A stretch of 64,000 nt of DNA from Bartonella queenslandensis. Lineage in GTDB: Bacteria > Pseudomonadota > Alphaproteobacteria > Rhizobiales > Rhizobiaceae. Below are positions 8,073 through 18,025 of the stretch, piece after piece (position 1 is the first letter of the stretch; every line of letters starts with the position of its first letter). Under the pieces are notes generated by a model. The model had not been told where the DNA came from, ran no database searches, and was given only the letters and a program-made list of their open reading frames with translations. Both the position numbers and the translations under genes were made by a program. The stretch lies in the NCBI RefSeq assembly GCF_018155095.1, contig NZ_NAAI01000007.1:53674-117673 (forward strand), read 5' to 3'.

Positions 8073-10823
8073 TTATGAGCTCTCAAGTATAGATTCTGAA
8101 ACGGTAAACTCTGCGCACAAACCTTCAAAACTACTACTTGCTTTAATAGAATCATGGGGAATAAGAACATAATACCATTTTTTACCGCCATAAGTAGCCG
8201 CATAGTGCGTTGCATGACAACACCATTGGACTGCAGCTTTTTTCTTTTGTAAAACAAGAGAGTTTTGCATTTCAGAGGCTTTTTTAGGCTCACAAAGATA
8301 TTTGGCATCCTTCGTTTCCACAACAAAGTCCGGTTCATAAGTTGATCCTTTATCATACTCTATTTTGAAAAAACCTCGAGCGGGTTTCATCCATTTCAAT
8401 ACTTGCGCATCATCCTCTAATATTTGAGCAAATCGTAATTCTCCTTCTACTGAATCAAACTTTTGCAAAGGATAACAGCATTTGCTAAAACCGCTGAATA
8501 CAAGTTTTTTAATATCATTTTTAATGGCAGGAATATTACGAAAATCAAGAGGAAATGTTCCTTGCGGCGACACATAATGGATAGGCGTTAAAGTTGTAAA
8601 ACCTCGTATCACTTTGACCTCATAATTTTTTTGCGTTTCCCATTGATGCTCTCTTAATTGCGCAATAATAAAATCATTCAGCTTATGCTGATAATGAATT
8701 AACACGTTCTCAACAGCAGCATCATTGGGTAAGTAAGATCGGAAATGCTCTACCATCTGACCAGCTAATTTTCGTAATAACAGCGTATGACTATCATAAT
8801 CGATAAAATCATTATCAATTAAACCACGAATGATATAATTTTCGAGATGAGGCTCTTTAATATATTCATCCTTAGAAGTGAGAAAAATGCTTTTGTGAGT
8901 ACGCAATTCTCGAATTAAAAGCTCTTTACTAACAGGTTGCAAATTTAAGCTTTCTAGATTTTTCAAATCAAAATCAGAAAAACCATAAGTAACTTCACGT
9001 GAAGGTACGCGTACAATATTGGGAATATCTATAATTAATTCTGGTAATTTTTTTGTTAGAATTGTAACCACTTTTAATACAAGAGACTTTTGTGATGAAT
9101 ACGCAATATCCATGATTTTATTACTAATTTTTTCTTGTATGTGGGCAGAACAAAGCATTTGAGAACTTGGTAAATTATCATTCTCTTTAATAATATCCCA
9201 TGCAATGGTAGCAATTTCTTGTTCTTCAGACGTTAATGTGAGTGAATCCGTATTAGGTAACGTGATACCTTGTAAATCAAATGTTCCATTTATATCGGAA
9301 TTACGTGTTACTATCGTTTTTATAAATAAAGATTCTGCTTGACTTGGAACCGTCACTATATCCGACTTTTCAGAGGATATATCACCTCCTATTCCAATCT
9401 CAATATGCTTTTTTATAATTGAGTTTGGATCGCTTGCACGATCAATAATATCCTGAAAACGATCATGTGCAATGATTGTTAAACGATCAATAGATTCTAT
9501 ACCCGTTCTACATCCATAAGGCAAACGCAATCCACGCCCAATGGTTTGCTCTGTTAAAATTTCCGAAGTCGATGCACGCAACGGTACAATAGTATAGAGA
9601 TTGGTAACATCCCACCCCTCCTTTAGTTTATTAACATGAATAACAATTTCTGTTGGTTCATGAGGATCTTCAATCGCAATAAGCTTTTGAATATTTTGAT
9701 CTTCTTCTATATTTGACTGATTTGTATGAACCTCTAAAACTTTTCCCTTATAAGCTCCTGCAAAAAAATCATCTGCTTCCAATAAGTTACGCAATTTCTG
9801 TGCATGATTTGTATCTTGAGCGACAACTAAAATAAAAGGTTTAACGAACTTTTTGTTATAATCTTTGGCATAAGTTACTAAATCTGCTTTCACGTTTTCA
9901 TGTGCATGAATTGCATCTTGTAATTTAATATATTCTAATTGCTCAGATGTATAATTTTTAGGTTGAAAGTCTTTACGTGTAGCAACAGCAGGCTCTTTTA
10001 CAAAACCATCTCTCATAGCCTCTGCAAGTGAATAACTGTAAACAACATTTTTAAAATCTATAGATTTTGCACCTATTGTTTTTGGTGTTGCTGTAAGCTC
10101 TATTCCTAATAGAGGTTTTAACTCATTAATTGCCGCCGCACCAGCAGAAGCACGATAACGATGTGCTTCATCCATTAATAAAACTAAATCAGGAAGATTT
10201 GCAAGATAATCAAAATAACTTTCACCAATCGTCTCTTGTAAGCGTTTAATGCGCGGAATACTCGATTTTAATGCACCTTTTTTATTATCCTTTGTATTAA
10301 TTTTAGAAATATTAAAAATATTAATAAAGGCTGTATTCCTATTTTCAAACAAACGCTTTTGTCCGTAAAAGTGATGTTCATCAGTGCGAATACCTTTACC
10401 ACTTTCATAATCTTCACCTGTAATAATGACTGGTCTATTGGCAATAAACTCACTCATTCCACTGAAAACATACTTCGGACTTTGGGGACTAAAATCCTGT
10501 TTTAATTTTTCATAAATAGTCAAATTTGGCGCTAAAACAAAAAAATGGCGACTACGACCTGTTAAATAAAGATAGCTAATAAAAGCGCCCATAAGTCGTG
10601 TTTTCCCAACACCCGTTGCTAAGGCAAAACAAAAAGAAGGAAAACTTCGTTCAAAGTCTTGTACAGAAGGATAGAGATTTTTTACCAATTCTAATTCCGC
10701 AACCAAATCAGCACTTTTAGAAAGTTCTATATTTTCTAAGATATTCACCAAAATATTTAAAGATTCACGTTGAGGATCACGCAACGATAGGCGAGCAGAA
10801 ATCCTTTTTTCAACAGTGTTCAT
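8073..10823 (-). CDS. type III restriction endonuclease, Res subunit
   Basis: A 916-residue superfamily 2 helicase/nuclease. Walker A is ATGVGKT (residues 69-75), the DEAH box is at about 218-221 (LLMDEAHRY), and motif VI is in EQTIGRGLRLPYG (about residue 440). Near the C-terminus is a PD-(D/E)xK nuclease core: PDFVVE at about 830, then YLCEPKK ending about 848. Length and domain order are those of Res subunits of type III systems, which cleave DNA after ATP-driven movement when complexed with Mod. It follows the mod genes by about 23 bp on the same strand. All key motifs are present and the frame is open throughout, so the protein is probably functional. Confidence 0.92.
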   Translation of the reverse strand: MNTVEKRISARLSLRDPQRESLNILVNILENIELSKSADLVAELELVKNLYPSVQDFERSFPSFCFALATGVGKTRLMGAFISYLYLTGRSRHFFVLAPNLTIYEKLKQDFSPQSPKYVFSGMSEFIANRPVIITGEDYESGKGIRTDEHHFYGQKRLFENRNTAFINIFNISKINTKDNKKGALKSSIPRIKRLQETIGESYFDYLANLPDLVLLMDEAHRYRASAGAAAINELKPLLGIELTATPKTIGAKSIDFKNVVYSYSLAEAMRDGFVKEPAVATRKDFQPKNYTSEQLEYIKLQDAIHAHENVKADLVTYAKDYNKKFVKPFILVVAQDTNHAQKLRNLLEADDFFAGAYKGKVLEVHTNQSNIEEDQNIQKLIAIEDPHEPTEIVIHVNKLKEGWDVTNLYTIVPLRASTSEILTEQTIGRGLRLPYGCRTGIESIDRLTIIAHDRFQDIIDRASDPNSIIKKHIEIGIGGDISSEKSDIVTVPSQAESLFIKTIVTRNSDINGTFDLQGITLPNTDSLTLTSEEQEIATIAWDIIKENDNLPSSQMLCSAHIQEKISNKIMDIAYSSQKSLVLKVVTILTKKLPELIIDIPNIVRVPSREVTYGFSDFDLKNLESLNLQPVSKELLIRELRTHKSIFLTSKDEYIKEPHLENYIIRGLIDNDFIDYDSHTLLLRKLAGQMVEHFRSYLPNDAAVENVLIHYQHKLNDFIIAQLREHQWETQKNYEVKVIRGFTTLTPIHYVSPQGTFPLDFRNIPAIKNDIKKLVFSGFSKCCYPLQKFDSVEGELRFAQILEDDAQVLKWMKPARGFFKIEYDKGSTYEPDFVVETKDAKYLCEPKKASEMQNSLVLQKKKAAVQWCCHATHYAATYGGKKWYYVLIPHDSIKASSSFEGLCAEFTVSESILESS

Positions 10824-10846
10824 GAAAAACTCCGCTTTTTTATATA

Positions 10847-12465
10847 TTACCCAAATAGATCTAATTCTGCTTGCGCATTATTTTTATCTTTGTTTCTTTC
10901 TTTTACCACAATCATTGGTTCAAGGTTGGCTACATTTAAACTATAATCATCCCTTCCCCATTCGCATTTTTCTAATACTGCACGAGGAATTTTAGTGAGT
11001 GTGAGATTCTCAAAGGATGATGATTTTGTATCAAAAGCTGTACAACAAATCAGCAGGGTGCGATGGGAACCTACCTCTTCGCTTATAATACGGAGTTGTT
11101 CATGAGTCATGGCGCTCGTTGTAACATAAATATAATCTGTCTCCGTTGAATATCCTTGCATCCAATAATGATTTTCATCCGGCGCATAGGTAAATCCCAT
11201 ATGTTTACACATCGCTTCTGAAAGCATTGCTGCATTATATTCGCGGCTAATAATCCATTGTCCCCATGGATCTTTTTGCAACAGAGAAGGAGCAAGGCGA
11301 TAATAACGAAACCCACCGCCACCTTGCCAATTGACACTTTTAGAAATTCCCCCTTGATCAGTTCCATCAATGATTTGTTTTAAACGAGGAATAATATGGG
11401 TGTGACAATGTTCACCAAGTTCAATCATAATCCACTTGCGACCCATTTTATGAGCAACCGCACCGGTCGTACCAGAACCCGCAAAAGAATCTAAAACAAG
11501 ATCACCAGGGTTGGTAGATATATTAATAATTCTTTGAAGAAGATGTTCAGGTTTTGGAGTATTAAATAATTCTACTACATGATTAGTAAATATTTTTTTA
11601 ATTCATCCTTAGCATTTGCATTATTAGAGAGACCTATCCAAATAGTTTCTGGAATACTTCCTTTATTTTCTGAAAGAAAAAATTTACGGTATAAATTATT
11701 CCCTTTAATAATAAGGCGGTCCTCTTTATCTAACTGCTGCATACTTTCTAGATTAACAAGCCAAAGGCGCTTAGAAAAAAACTTCCCTGTTTTAGTAGTG
11801 TATTCATATTCAGATCCGCCTTGTTGTCTAGCCCACAACCCAAGAACACGATATGCACCTCTTGGATCATTATCTGGATTTACATATGCCTTTTTTGTCA
11901 CACTATCTAATTCAATTCGATTGATATAAAATTGTGAAGAGTCTTTTGCATAAACTAAGATATGATCGTGGGTTGTGCTAAAATAACGAGAAGAATTATC
12001 CTTTCCTCTTTTTTTATGCCATATGAGATTAGCAACAAAATTATTACGTCCAAATAACTCATCACACAATATTTTCGCATAATGTATTTCATTGTCATCC
12101 AATTGCATAAAAAGCACACCATCATCTGCAAGCAAATGATGTAATAATTCTAGCCTATCTCTCATAAGACTAAGCCATATGGAATGTTCCAAACCATCTT
12201 CATAATGTTCAAAGGCATTGCCTGTATTATAAGGCGGATCGATATAGATACATTTCACTTTCCCCATATATTCTTTCTCAAGTGCTTTGAGCGCAAGCAA
12301 ATTATCACCAAAAATAAGTTTATTATCAAAAATATCCTGAGATGATATTTGGTGCGAAGCATGATAAGATTTTTCAAGATCTTCTAACAAAATACGAGGT
12401 TCAAGCTTGGAGCGTCTCTCTTTTCCAATCCAGTTAAGTTCTAATTTTTGTTTATTACGGCTCAT
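10847..12465 (-). pseudogene. second type III Mod gene, interrupted by a single-base frameshift
   Basis: Begins at the ATG at 12465, with GAGGCAGG upstream, 22 bp after the stop of the first mod gene. The N-terminal half (through DPPYNT and about 220 further residues) ends at a TAG at 11575. The C-terminal part (FAGSGTT onward, near-identical to the first Mod) continues in another reading frame to 10847. Adding one A to the seven-A run around 11593-11599 restores a single 539-codon frame reading ...KKIFTNHVVELFNTPKPEHLL... Residues about 117-320 share no obvious similarity with the first Mod, so the two would recognise different sites. It could be a true mutation, a slippage-controlled allele or a sequencing error; the sequence alone does not decide. 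Confidence 0.88.
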
Positions 12466-12487
12466 TCGTAACCTGCCTCGTTTATAT

Positions 12488-14128
12488 TTATCCAAATAGA
12501 TTTAATTCTTCTTGCATATTATTTTTATCTTTGTTTCTTTCTTTTACCACAATCATCGGTTCAAGATTGGCTATATTTAAACTATAATCATCCCTTCCCC
12601 ATTCACATTTTTCTAATACTACACGCGGAATTTTAGTCAGTGTGAGATTCTCAAAGGATGATGATTTTGTATCAAAAGCTGTACAACAAATCAGTAGGGT
12701 GCGATGGGAACCCACCTCTTCGCTTATAATACGGAGTTGTTCATGAGTCATGGCGCTCGTTGTAACATAAATATAATCTGTCTCCGTTGAATATCCTTGC
12801 ATCCAATAATGATTTTCATCCGGCGCATAGGTAAATCCCATATGTTTACACATCGCTTCTGAAAGCATTGCTGCATTATATTCGCGGCTAATAATCCATT
12901 GTCCCCATGGATATTTTTGCAACAGAGAAGGAGCAAGGCGATAATAACGAAATCCACCGCCACCTTGCCAATTAACACTTTTAGAAATTCCCCCTTGATC
13001 AGTTCCATCAATCACTTGTTTTAAACGAGGAATAATATGGGTGTGACAATGTTCACCAAGTTCAATCATAATCCATTTGCGACCCATTTTATGAGCAACT
13101 GCACCAGTCGTACCGGATCCCGCAAAAGAATCTAGAATAAGATCACCAGGGTTGGTGGCGAGTTGGATAATGCGTTCTATAAGTTTTTCTGGTTTGGGAG
13201 TGGTAAAGACATTAACAGAATTAAAAACTTTAACTTCTTTTTTAGCATCTTGATTATGTCCTACTTCCGTATAAGGCCAAATCGTCATTGAAACCATACC
13301 GTTTTTTACTTCTGATAAAAAACGCTTTAAAGAAGGAACATTGCTTCCTGTTGGACCAAACCAAATACGATTATCTTTCAATAATTCAGAGAATTTCTTT
13401 TCACTCATAGCCCAACTTCTACCATGAGGAGGCATCACTTTTCGTCCAGAAGGTGTGATGATTTCGTAAATATCCTTAAGTGTTACTCTTTTTACAGATA
13501 AATCTCCAGATTTCCAAGGACCACGCGGATCATTATCAGGATTTTTATAGCGCGCATCCATATCAGTTGAACGAGGAAGTAAGTGAGGGCGCCAAACAGT
13601 TTTGTCTTTGGCGTAAACCATGATAAAATCATGATTATCAGAGAACCATTTTGTATCGTTCTGTGGAGCATATTTCTTCTGCCAAATTATATTGTTGATG
13701 AAATTTTGGCGACCAAAAATTTCATCCATCATTATTTTAAGATAGGCTTGTTCATCATCATCAATGGAAATCCAGATACTTCCATCATCTGCAAGCAAAT
13801 GATGTAATAATTCTAGCCTATCTCTCATAAGACTAAGCCATATGGAATGTTCCAAACCATCTTCATAATGCTCAAAGGCATTGCCTGTATTATAAGGTGG
13901 ATCGATATAGATACATTTCACCTTCCCCGTATATTCTTTCTCAAGTGCTTTGAGCGCAAGAAAATTATCACCAAAAATAAGTTTATTATCAAAAATATCC
14001 TGAGATGATATTTGGTGCGAAGCATGATAAGATTTTTCAAAATCTTCTAACAAAATACGAGGTTCAAGCTTGGAGCGTCGCTCTTTTCCAATCCAGTTAA
14101 GTTCTAATTTTTGTTTATTATAAAGCAT
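12488..14128 (-). CDS. type III modification methyltransferase, Mod subunit (intact copy)
   Basis: A 546-residue beta-class adenine-N6 DNA methyltransferase. The catalytic DPPYNT motif (residues 76-81) precedes the AdoMet-binding FAGSGTT (335-341), the order seen in type III Mod proteins. The region between (about 117-325) is the target-recognition domain. Residues 1-116 and everything after about 330 are nearly the same as in the neighbouring frameshifted mod. Start ATG at 14128; no strong Shine-Dalgarno is visible, unlike the second copy. It starts about 60 bp after the sufT stop, so read-through from the SUF operon is possible. It would methylate host DNA and give sequence specificity to the single Res. 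Confidence 0.93.
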   Translation of the reverse strand: MLYNKQKLELNWIGKERRSKLEPRILLEDFEKSYHASHQISSQDIFDNKLIFGDNFLALKALEKEYTGKVKCIYIDPPYNTGNAFEHYEDGLEHSIWLSLMRDRLELLHHLLADDGSIWISIDDDEQAYLKIMMDEIFGRQNFINNIIWQKKYAPQNDTKWFSDNHDFIMVYAKDKTVWRPHLLPRSTDMDARYKNPDNDPRGPWKSGDLSVKRVTLKDIYEIITPSGRKVMPPHGRSWAMSEKKFSELLKDNRIWFGPTGSNVPSLKRFLSEVKNGMVSMTIWPYTEVGHNQDAKKEVKVFNSVNVFTTPKPEKLIERIIQLATNPGDLILDSFAGSGTTGAVAHKMGRKWIMIELGEHCHTHIIPRLKQVIDGTDQGGISKSVNWQGGGGFRYYRLAPSLLQKYPWGQWIISREYNAAMLSEAMCKHMGFTYAPDENHYWMQGYSTETDYIYVTTSAMTHEQLRIISEEVGSHRTLLICCTAFDTKSSSFENLTLTKIPRVVLEKCEWGRDDYSLNIANLEPMIVVKERNKDKNNMQEELNLFG

Positions 14129-14187
14129 GTGATCGTTTTTAAATCTAAATGTTTACGAAAAACGATGTATCCACGAACAGTATTGTG

Positions 14188-14589
14188 TTAGTACCATCCG
14201 ACAGCAATTTGTGCTTCTTCTGACATACACTCCGGTGTCCATGGTGGATCAAAAGTCATAGTGACTTCAACATGTGACACTCCTTCAACTGCACTAACTG
14301 CGTTTTCTACCCACCCCGGCATTTCACCAGCAACAGGACATCCCGGTGCTGTAAGAGTCATTTCAATTTTTACTGAACGATCATCTTCAATATCAATACG
14401 ATAAATCAGTCCTAGCTCATAAATATCAGCAGGAATCTCTGGATCATAAACTGTCTTAAGAGCAGCAATAATATCATTCGTCATACGATCAATTTCGTCT
14501 GCTGGAATTGCTGATATGTAAGATTTTTTATTTTTGCTTACAGTTTCAACAGATTCTGTAGAATGACGCCCTTCAACTGATTCAGCCAT
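14188..14589 (-). CDS. sufT: SUF-system DUF59 protein (SufT-like)
   Basis: A 133-residue protein of the MIP18/DUF59 family. The core runs from IIAALKTVYDPEIPADIYELGLIY to MTLTAPGCPVAGEMPGWV and ends EVTMTFDPPWTPECMSEEA. The conserved DPE and TAPGCP motifs are present, with the family's cysteine in the latter. Family members assist Fe-S cluster maturation. Its ATG overlaps the sufS stop by 8 bp, so translation is coupled to the desulfurase gene. The N-terminal 35 residues are polar and poorly conserved in kind. It ends the SUF operon here; the next gene downstream belongs to the restriction island. Confidence 0.88.
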   Translation of the reverse strand: MAESVEGRHSTESVETVSKNKKSYISAIPADEIDRMTNDIIAALKTVYDPEIPADIYELGLIYRIDIEDDRSVKIEMTLTAPGCPVAGEMPGWVENAVSAVEGVSHVEVTMTFDPPWTPECMSEEAQIAVGWY

Positions 14590-15826
14590 TAAAAAATGTC
14601 CTTGTTTCTCTCAATGCTTCTACTAATTGATCTACATCTTCTTGAGTATTATACATAGCAAACGATGCGCGACAAATAGATGTTAGACCAAAATGCTGTA
14701 ATAAAGGCTGTGCACAATGGGTTCCCGCGCGTATTGCAACCCCTTTTCTATCAATAAACATAGCTATATCATGGGCGTGAATTCCTTCAATTGCAAATGA
14801 TATAATAGCTCCTTTATTGGGAGAATGACCATAAATACGCAATGACTCAACCGTTTTAAGTTTTTCATGTGCATAAGATAAAAGGGACATTTCATGCGCA
14901 TGAATCATACTCCGACCTTTCTCTTGTATATAATCAATAGCCGCCGCTAGTCCAATAGCTTCAACGATAGGAGGTGTGCCTGCTTCAAAACGATAAGGAG
15001 GAGCATTATAAGAAACCTTGTCGGTTGTTACTTCCTCGATCATTTCTCCCCCTCCTTGAAAAGGACGCATTTCCTCTAACCTATGTTCCTTACCATAAAG
15101 AACACCAATACCGGTAGGACCGTAAAGCTTATGACCAGTAAAGACATACCAATCACAATCGAGATCTTGTACATCAACAGTCAAATGTATTGCTCCTTGA
15201 GAACCATCAACAAGGACAGGAATAGAATTTTGATGTGCTAACTTAACAATCTCTTTAACAGGAGGCACAGTTCCTAATATATTAGACATATGCGTTATAG
15301 CAACAAGCCGCGTTTTTTTGCTTAAAGCCTGTTGAAAATCTTCAATATGCAGAACCCCATTTTCATCAATAGGAATAAAAATAAGTTTAACACCTTTTTG
15401 TTCACGAAGAAAATGCCACGGAATAATATTTGAATGATGTTCCATGATCGTTAGAACAATCTCATCCCCTTCCTTGAGTTTGGACATAGCCCAACCATAA
15501 GCAACAGTATTAATAGCTTCCGTTGCATTTTTCGTAAAAACAATTTCCTCAGATTTTTGAGCATTTAGAAAAACACGAACGGTTTCACGAGAATTTTCAT
15601 ACGCTTGTGTTGCTGTATTGGCTAAGAAATACATCCCTCTATGCACATTAGCATAACTATCGTGGTAATAATGATTCATTGCATTGAGTACTGATTGTGG
15701 TTTTTGGGCAGAAGCACCACTATCAAGATATGCTAAACGCTTTCCATAAACTTGATGATGTAAAAGAGGAAAATCACGTCGAATTTCTTCAACATTATAA
15801 CTGAATGTTTGTACGTTATTTTCCAT
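14582..15826 (-). CDS. sufS: SufS-type cysteine desulfurase
   Basis: A 414-residue PLP enzyme supplying sulfur for Fe-S cluster assembly. PLP-lysine motif FTGHKLYGPTGIGVLYG and the catalytic cysteine in RAGTHCAQPLLQ near the C-terminus place it in the group II (SufS/CsdA) class. The start is taken at the ATG at 15826, directly after GGGAGAAAAA; an upstream in-frame extension overlaps sufD and lacks such a site. Located after sufB, sufC and sufD in one operon. Confidence 0.95.
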   Translation of the reverse strand: MENNVQTFSYNVEEIRRDFPLLHHQVYGKRLAYLDSGASAQKPQSVLNAMNHYYHDSYANVHRGMYFLANTATQAYENSRETVRVFLNAQKSEEIVFTKNATEAINTVAYGWAMSKLKEGDEIVLTIMEHHSNIIPWHFLREQKGVKLIFIPIDENGVLHIEDFQQALSKKTRLVAITHMSNILGTVPPVKEIVKLAHQNSIPVLVDGSQGAIHLTVDVQDLDCDWYVFTGHKLYGPTGIGVLYGKEHRLEEMRPFQGGGEMIEEVTTDKVSYNAPPYRFEAGTPPIVEAIGLAAAIDYIQEKGRSMIHAHEMSLLSYAHEKLKTVESLRIYGHSPNKGAIISFAIEGIHAHDIAMFIDRKGVAIRAGTHCAQPLLQHFGLTSICRASFAMYNTQEDVDQLVEALRETRTFFNG

Positions 15827-15836
15827 TTTTTCTCCC

Positions 15837-17099
15837 TTAAACATTTTTTTCAAGCCATTGACCAATGATATTCTCCAAAACAGCTTGAATATCATCTTGC
15901 TTGATGTCATCAATGAGCTCAGAGATAAACCCTTTAATCAAAAGTGCACGAGCTGTTTTAAATGGGATACCACGTGCCATGAGATAAAAAAGATAATCAT
16001 GATTAATATTAGCAACTGTTGCGCCATGACCACAGGCAACATCATCAGCAAAAATCTCCAATTCAGGTTTTGCGTTAAATTCTGCATCATCTGAAAGAAT
16101 AAGGCTATTACAAGCCATGCGTGCATCCGTTTTTTGCGCTTTTTGAGCAACACGTATTATTCCTTGAAAAACACCAACAGCCTTATCTGTAACCACATTG
16201 CGTATAATTTCGGTTGAGGTTGATTTTTCTTCTACGTGACGAACGGTCATTGTAAGATCACTATGGGTTTGTCCTGATAATAAATTTATAACGCGTAATT
16301 GAAAATCAGATTCTTCACCCTGTAATTCAATATCGACTTCTTGGCGATTGAGTTGACTCCCTATATTAATAACATAAAGTGATAACTTCGCTCCCCGCGC
16401 AAGAATAGCACGCAATCGGCCAAACTGCGTAGAATTAAAACCACGATTGCGAATAAGAATCCACGTAACATCACTATTGTCGGCAATATTTAATGAAAAT
16501 ATTGAACTGACAAAGGTATCTTGATCATTGCCAACCTGATGTTCAATAAACATAACTTGACTATTTTTATCAACTTTTATGTCTGAAAAAGTATGGGATT
16601 GTCCTCCCATTTGTATATTTTGTAATTCGATAGGTATATTTAAGTTTGTATTTTCAGGAATATGGAAAAGCCAACCATCCGTAAAGAAAGCTGTATTTAA
16701 TTGCCCAATAAAATCCTCATCAGAAATGTTTTGATCTATCTTTACAGAAATGTCTTCTAATGCATCTGAAAGGCGTTTTACTGTAATCTTGTCTACCTTT
16801 GACTGTGTAGATGTTTTTCCATTGTTCATAGAAAAAACAGCGCTTTTTGAAAGTAATGGGTCAACCGATTGATTATCATAGGCTTTTGAAAAAGGGCTCA
16901 CAGATCTTAGTAATGTGCGCAGATTGGTATAATGCCAATTTTCGATTTTACGGGAAGGAAGACGTGTTGTCTGAAACTGCTCAATCGCCTTCTTGCGGAT
17001 TTCCCGTACGGCTTTATCACCAGGTAAATCGTCTGTATATTGATTGAAATTACTGAGTATATCTTCTTCAACCGCTAACGAGTTTTGCTGTGCCTTCAT
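15837..17099 (-). CDS. sufD: Fe-S cluster assembly protein SufD
   Basis: A 420-residue member of the SufB/SufD family. It shows the typical C-terminal beta-helix region (RMACNSLILSDDAEFNAKPELEIFADDVACGHGATVA) followed by the helical tail ARGIPFKTARALLIKGFISELID. SufD pairs with SufB and the ATPase SufC as the scaffold complex. The ATG at 17099 has TGAGG just upstream, which includes the sufC stop; an alternative TTG at 17114 is weaker. Ends 10 bp before sufS. Confidence 0.93.
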   Translation of the reverse strand: MKAQQNSLAVEEDILSNFNQYTDDLPGDKAVREIRKKAIEQFQTTRLPSRKIENWHYTNLRTLLRSVSPFSKAYDNQSVDPLLSKSAVFSMNNGKTSTQSKVDKITVKRLSDALEDISVKIDQNISDEDFIGQLNTAFFTDGWLFHIPENTNLNIPIELQNIQMGGQSHTFSDIKVDKNSQVMFIEHQVGNDQDTFVSSIFSLNIADNSDVTWILIRNRGFNSTQFGRLRAILARGAKLSLYVINIGSQLNRQEVDIELQGEESDFQLRVINLLSGQTHSDLTMTVRHVEEKSTSTEIIRNVVTDKAVGVFQGIIRVAQKAQKTDARMACNSLILSDDAEFNAKPELEIFADDVACGHGATVANINHDYLFYLMARGIPFKTARALLIKGFISELIDDIKQDDIQAVLENIIGQWLEKNV

Positions 17100-17110
17100 A
17101 TTCAATAACC

Positions 17111-17866
17111 TCAAACAGCTTCCCTGATAAGATCAGCATATCCATTTTGCTCTAAATAAAGCGCTAAGGATTTGTCTCCGCTTTTGATAATTCGTCCTTT
17201 ATAAAGAACATGTACCGTATCAGGAATAATATAATTAAGCAGCCGTTGATAATGGGTAATCACCAAAAATGAACGCTTTGAATCCCGAAGTTTATTAACA
17301 CCGTCTGCAACAATTTTTAATGCATCAATATCTAAACCAGAATCCGTTTCATCTAAAATGCAAAGTTTAGGTTCAAGAAGTGCCATTTGTAAAATTTCGG
17401 CACGCTTTTTTTCTCCCCCTGAAAAACCCACATTTAATGGACGTTTTAGCATGTCCATATCTATTTCGAGCTTGGCTGAAACATCTTTAACATGTTTTAT
17501 AAATTCAGGAATTTTAAGCTCTTCATCACCACGCGCTTTACGTTGAGAATTCATCGCAACTTTTAAAAATTCCATCGTTGCTACCCCTGGTATTTCCATT
17601 GGATATTGAAATGCAAGAAAAATACCATATGCCGCACGTTCTGCTGGATCCATTTCTAAAAGTGATTGTCCATTATAGAGAATATCACCTTCTGTTATTT
17701 CATAATCATCGCGACCAGCAAGTAAATAAGACAAAGTGGATTTTCCGGCACCATTTTGTCCCATGATAGCGGCAATTTCTCCATCTTGAACCGTTAAGTT
17801 TAAACCACGAATAACTTCTGTATCAGTTCCAGCAATACGGGCGCGCAAATTTTTTATCTCTAACAT
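17111..17866 (-). CDS. sufC: Fe-S cluster assembly ATPase SufC
   Basis: A 251-residue ABC-type ATPase. Walker A is GQNGAGKSTLSYLLAG (about residues 36-51), the signature is LNVGFSGGEKKRAEI, and Walker B is KLCILDETDSGLDIDALK. The SufC-specific ETDSGLD variant replaces the usual DEPT. Cytosolic partner of SufB/SufD. The ATG is preceded by AGGATTAATT. About 160 bp separate it from sufB, more than elsewhere in the operon, possibly an mRNA-processing or internal regulatory spacer. Confidence 0.96.
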   Translation of the reverse strand: MLEIKNLRARIAGTDTEVIRGLNLTVQDGEIAAIMGQNGAGKSTLSYLLAGRDDYEITEGDILYNGQSLLEMDPAERAAYGIFLAFQYPMEIPGVATMEFLKVAMNSQRKARGDEELKIPEFIKHVKDVSAKLEIDMDMLKRPLNVGFSGGEKKRAEILQMALLEPKLCILDETDSGLDIDALKIVADGVNKLRDSKRSFLVITHYQRLLNYIIPDTVHVLYKGRIIKSGDKSLALYLEQNGYADLIREAV

Positions 17867-18025
17867 AATTAATCCTGTTCTGGCTGTTTTTTAGATACCA
17901 ATGCGTGTTAATTTGCCTTAAAAGTTATCTACTTTTGTAAACACCATGGAGGTCATTTTTAGCAATTATTTGCTACTATTGCAGCCTTTTTGCATCAAGT
18001 TTTCTATATATCTAATCAAATAAAA

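Noticed and set aside
11579..11929. 116-codon plus-strand ORF opposite the second mod gene
   Set aside because: Antisense shadow of the mod target-recognition region, without its own start signals.
12748..13011. 87-codon ORF within mod, duplicated at 11107-11370
   Set aside because: Appears twice only because the two mod genes share the same C-terminal DNA; it is an out-of-frame shadow.
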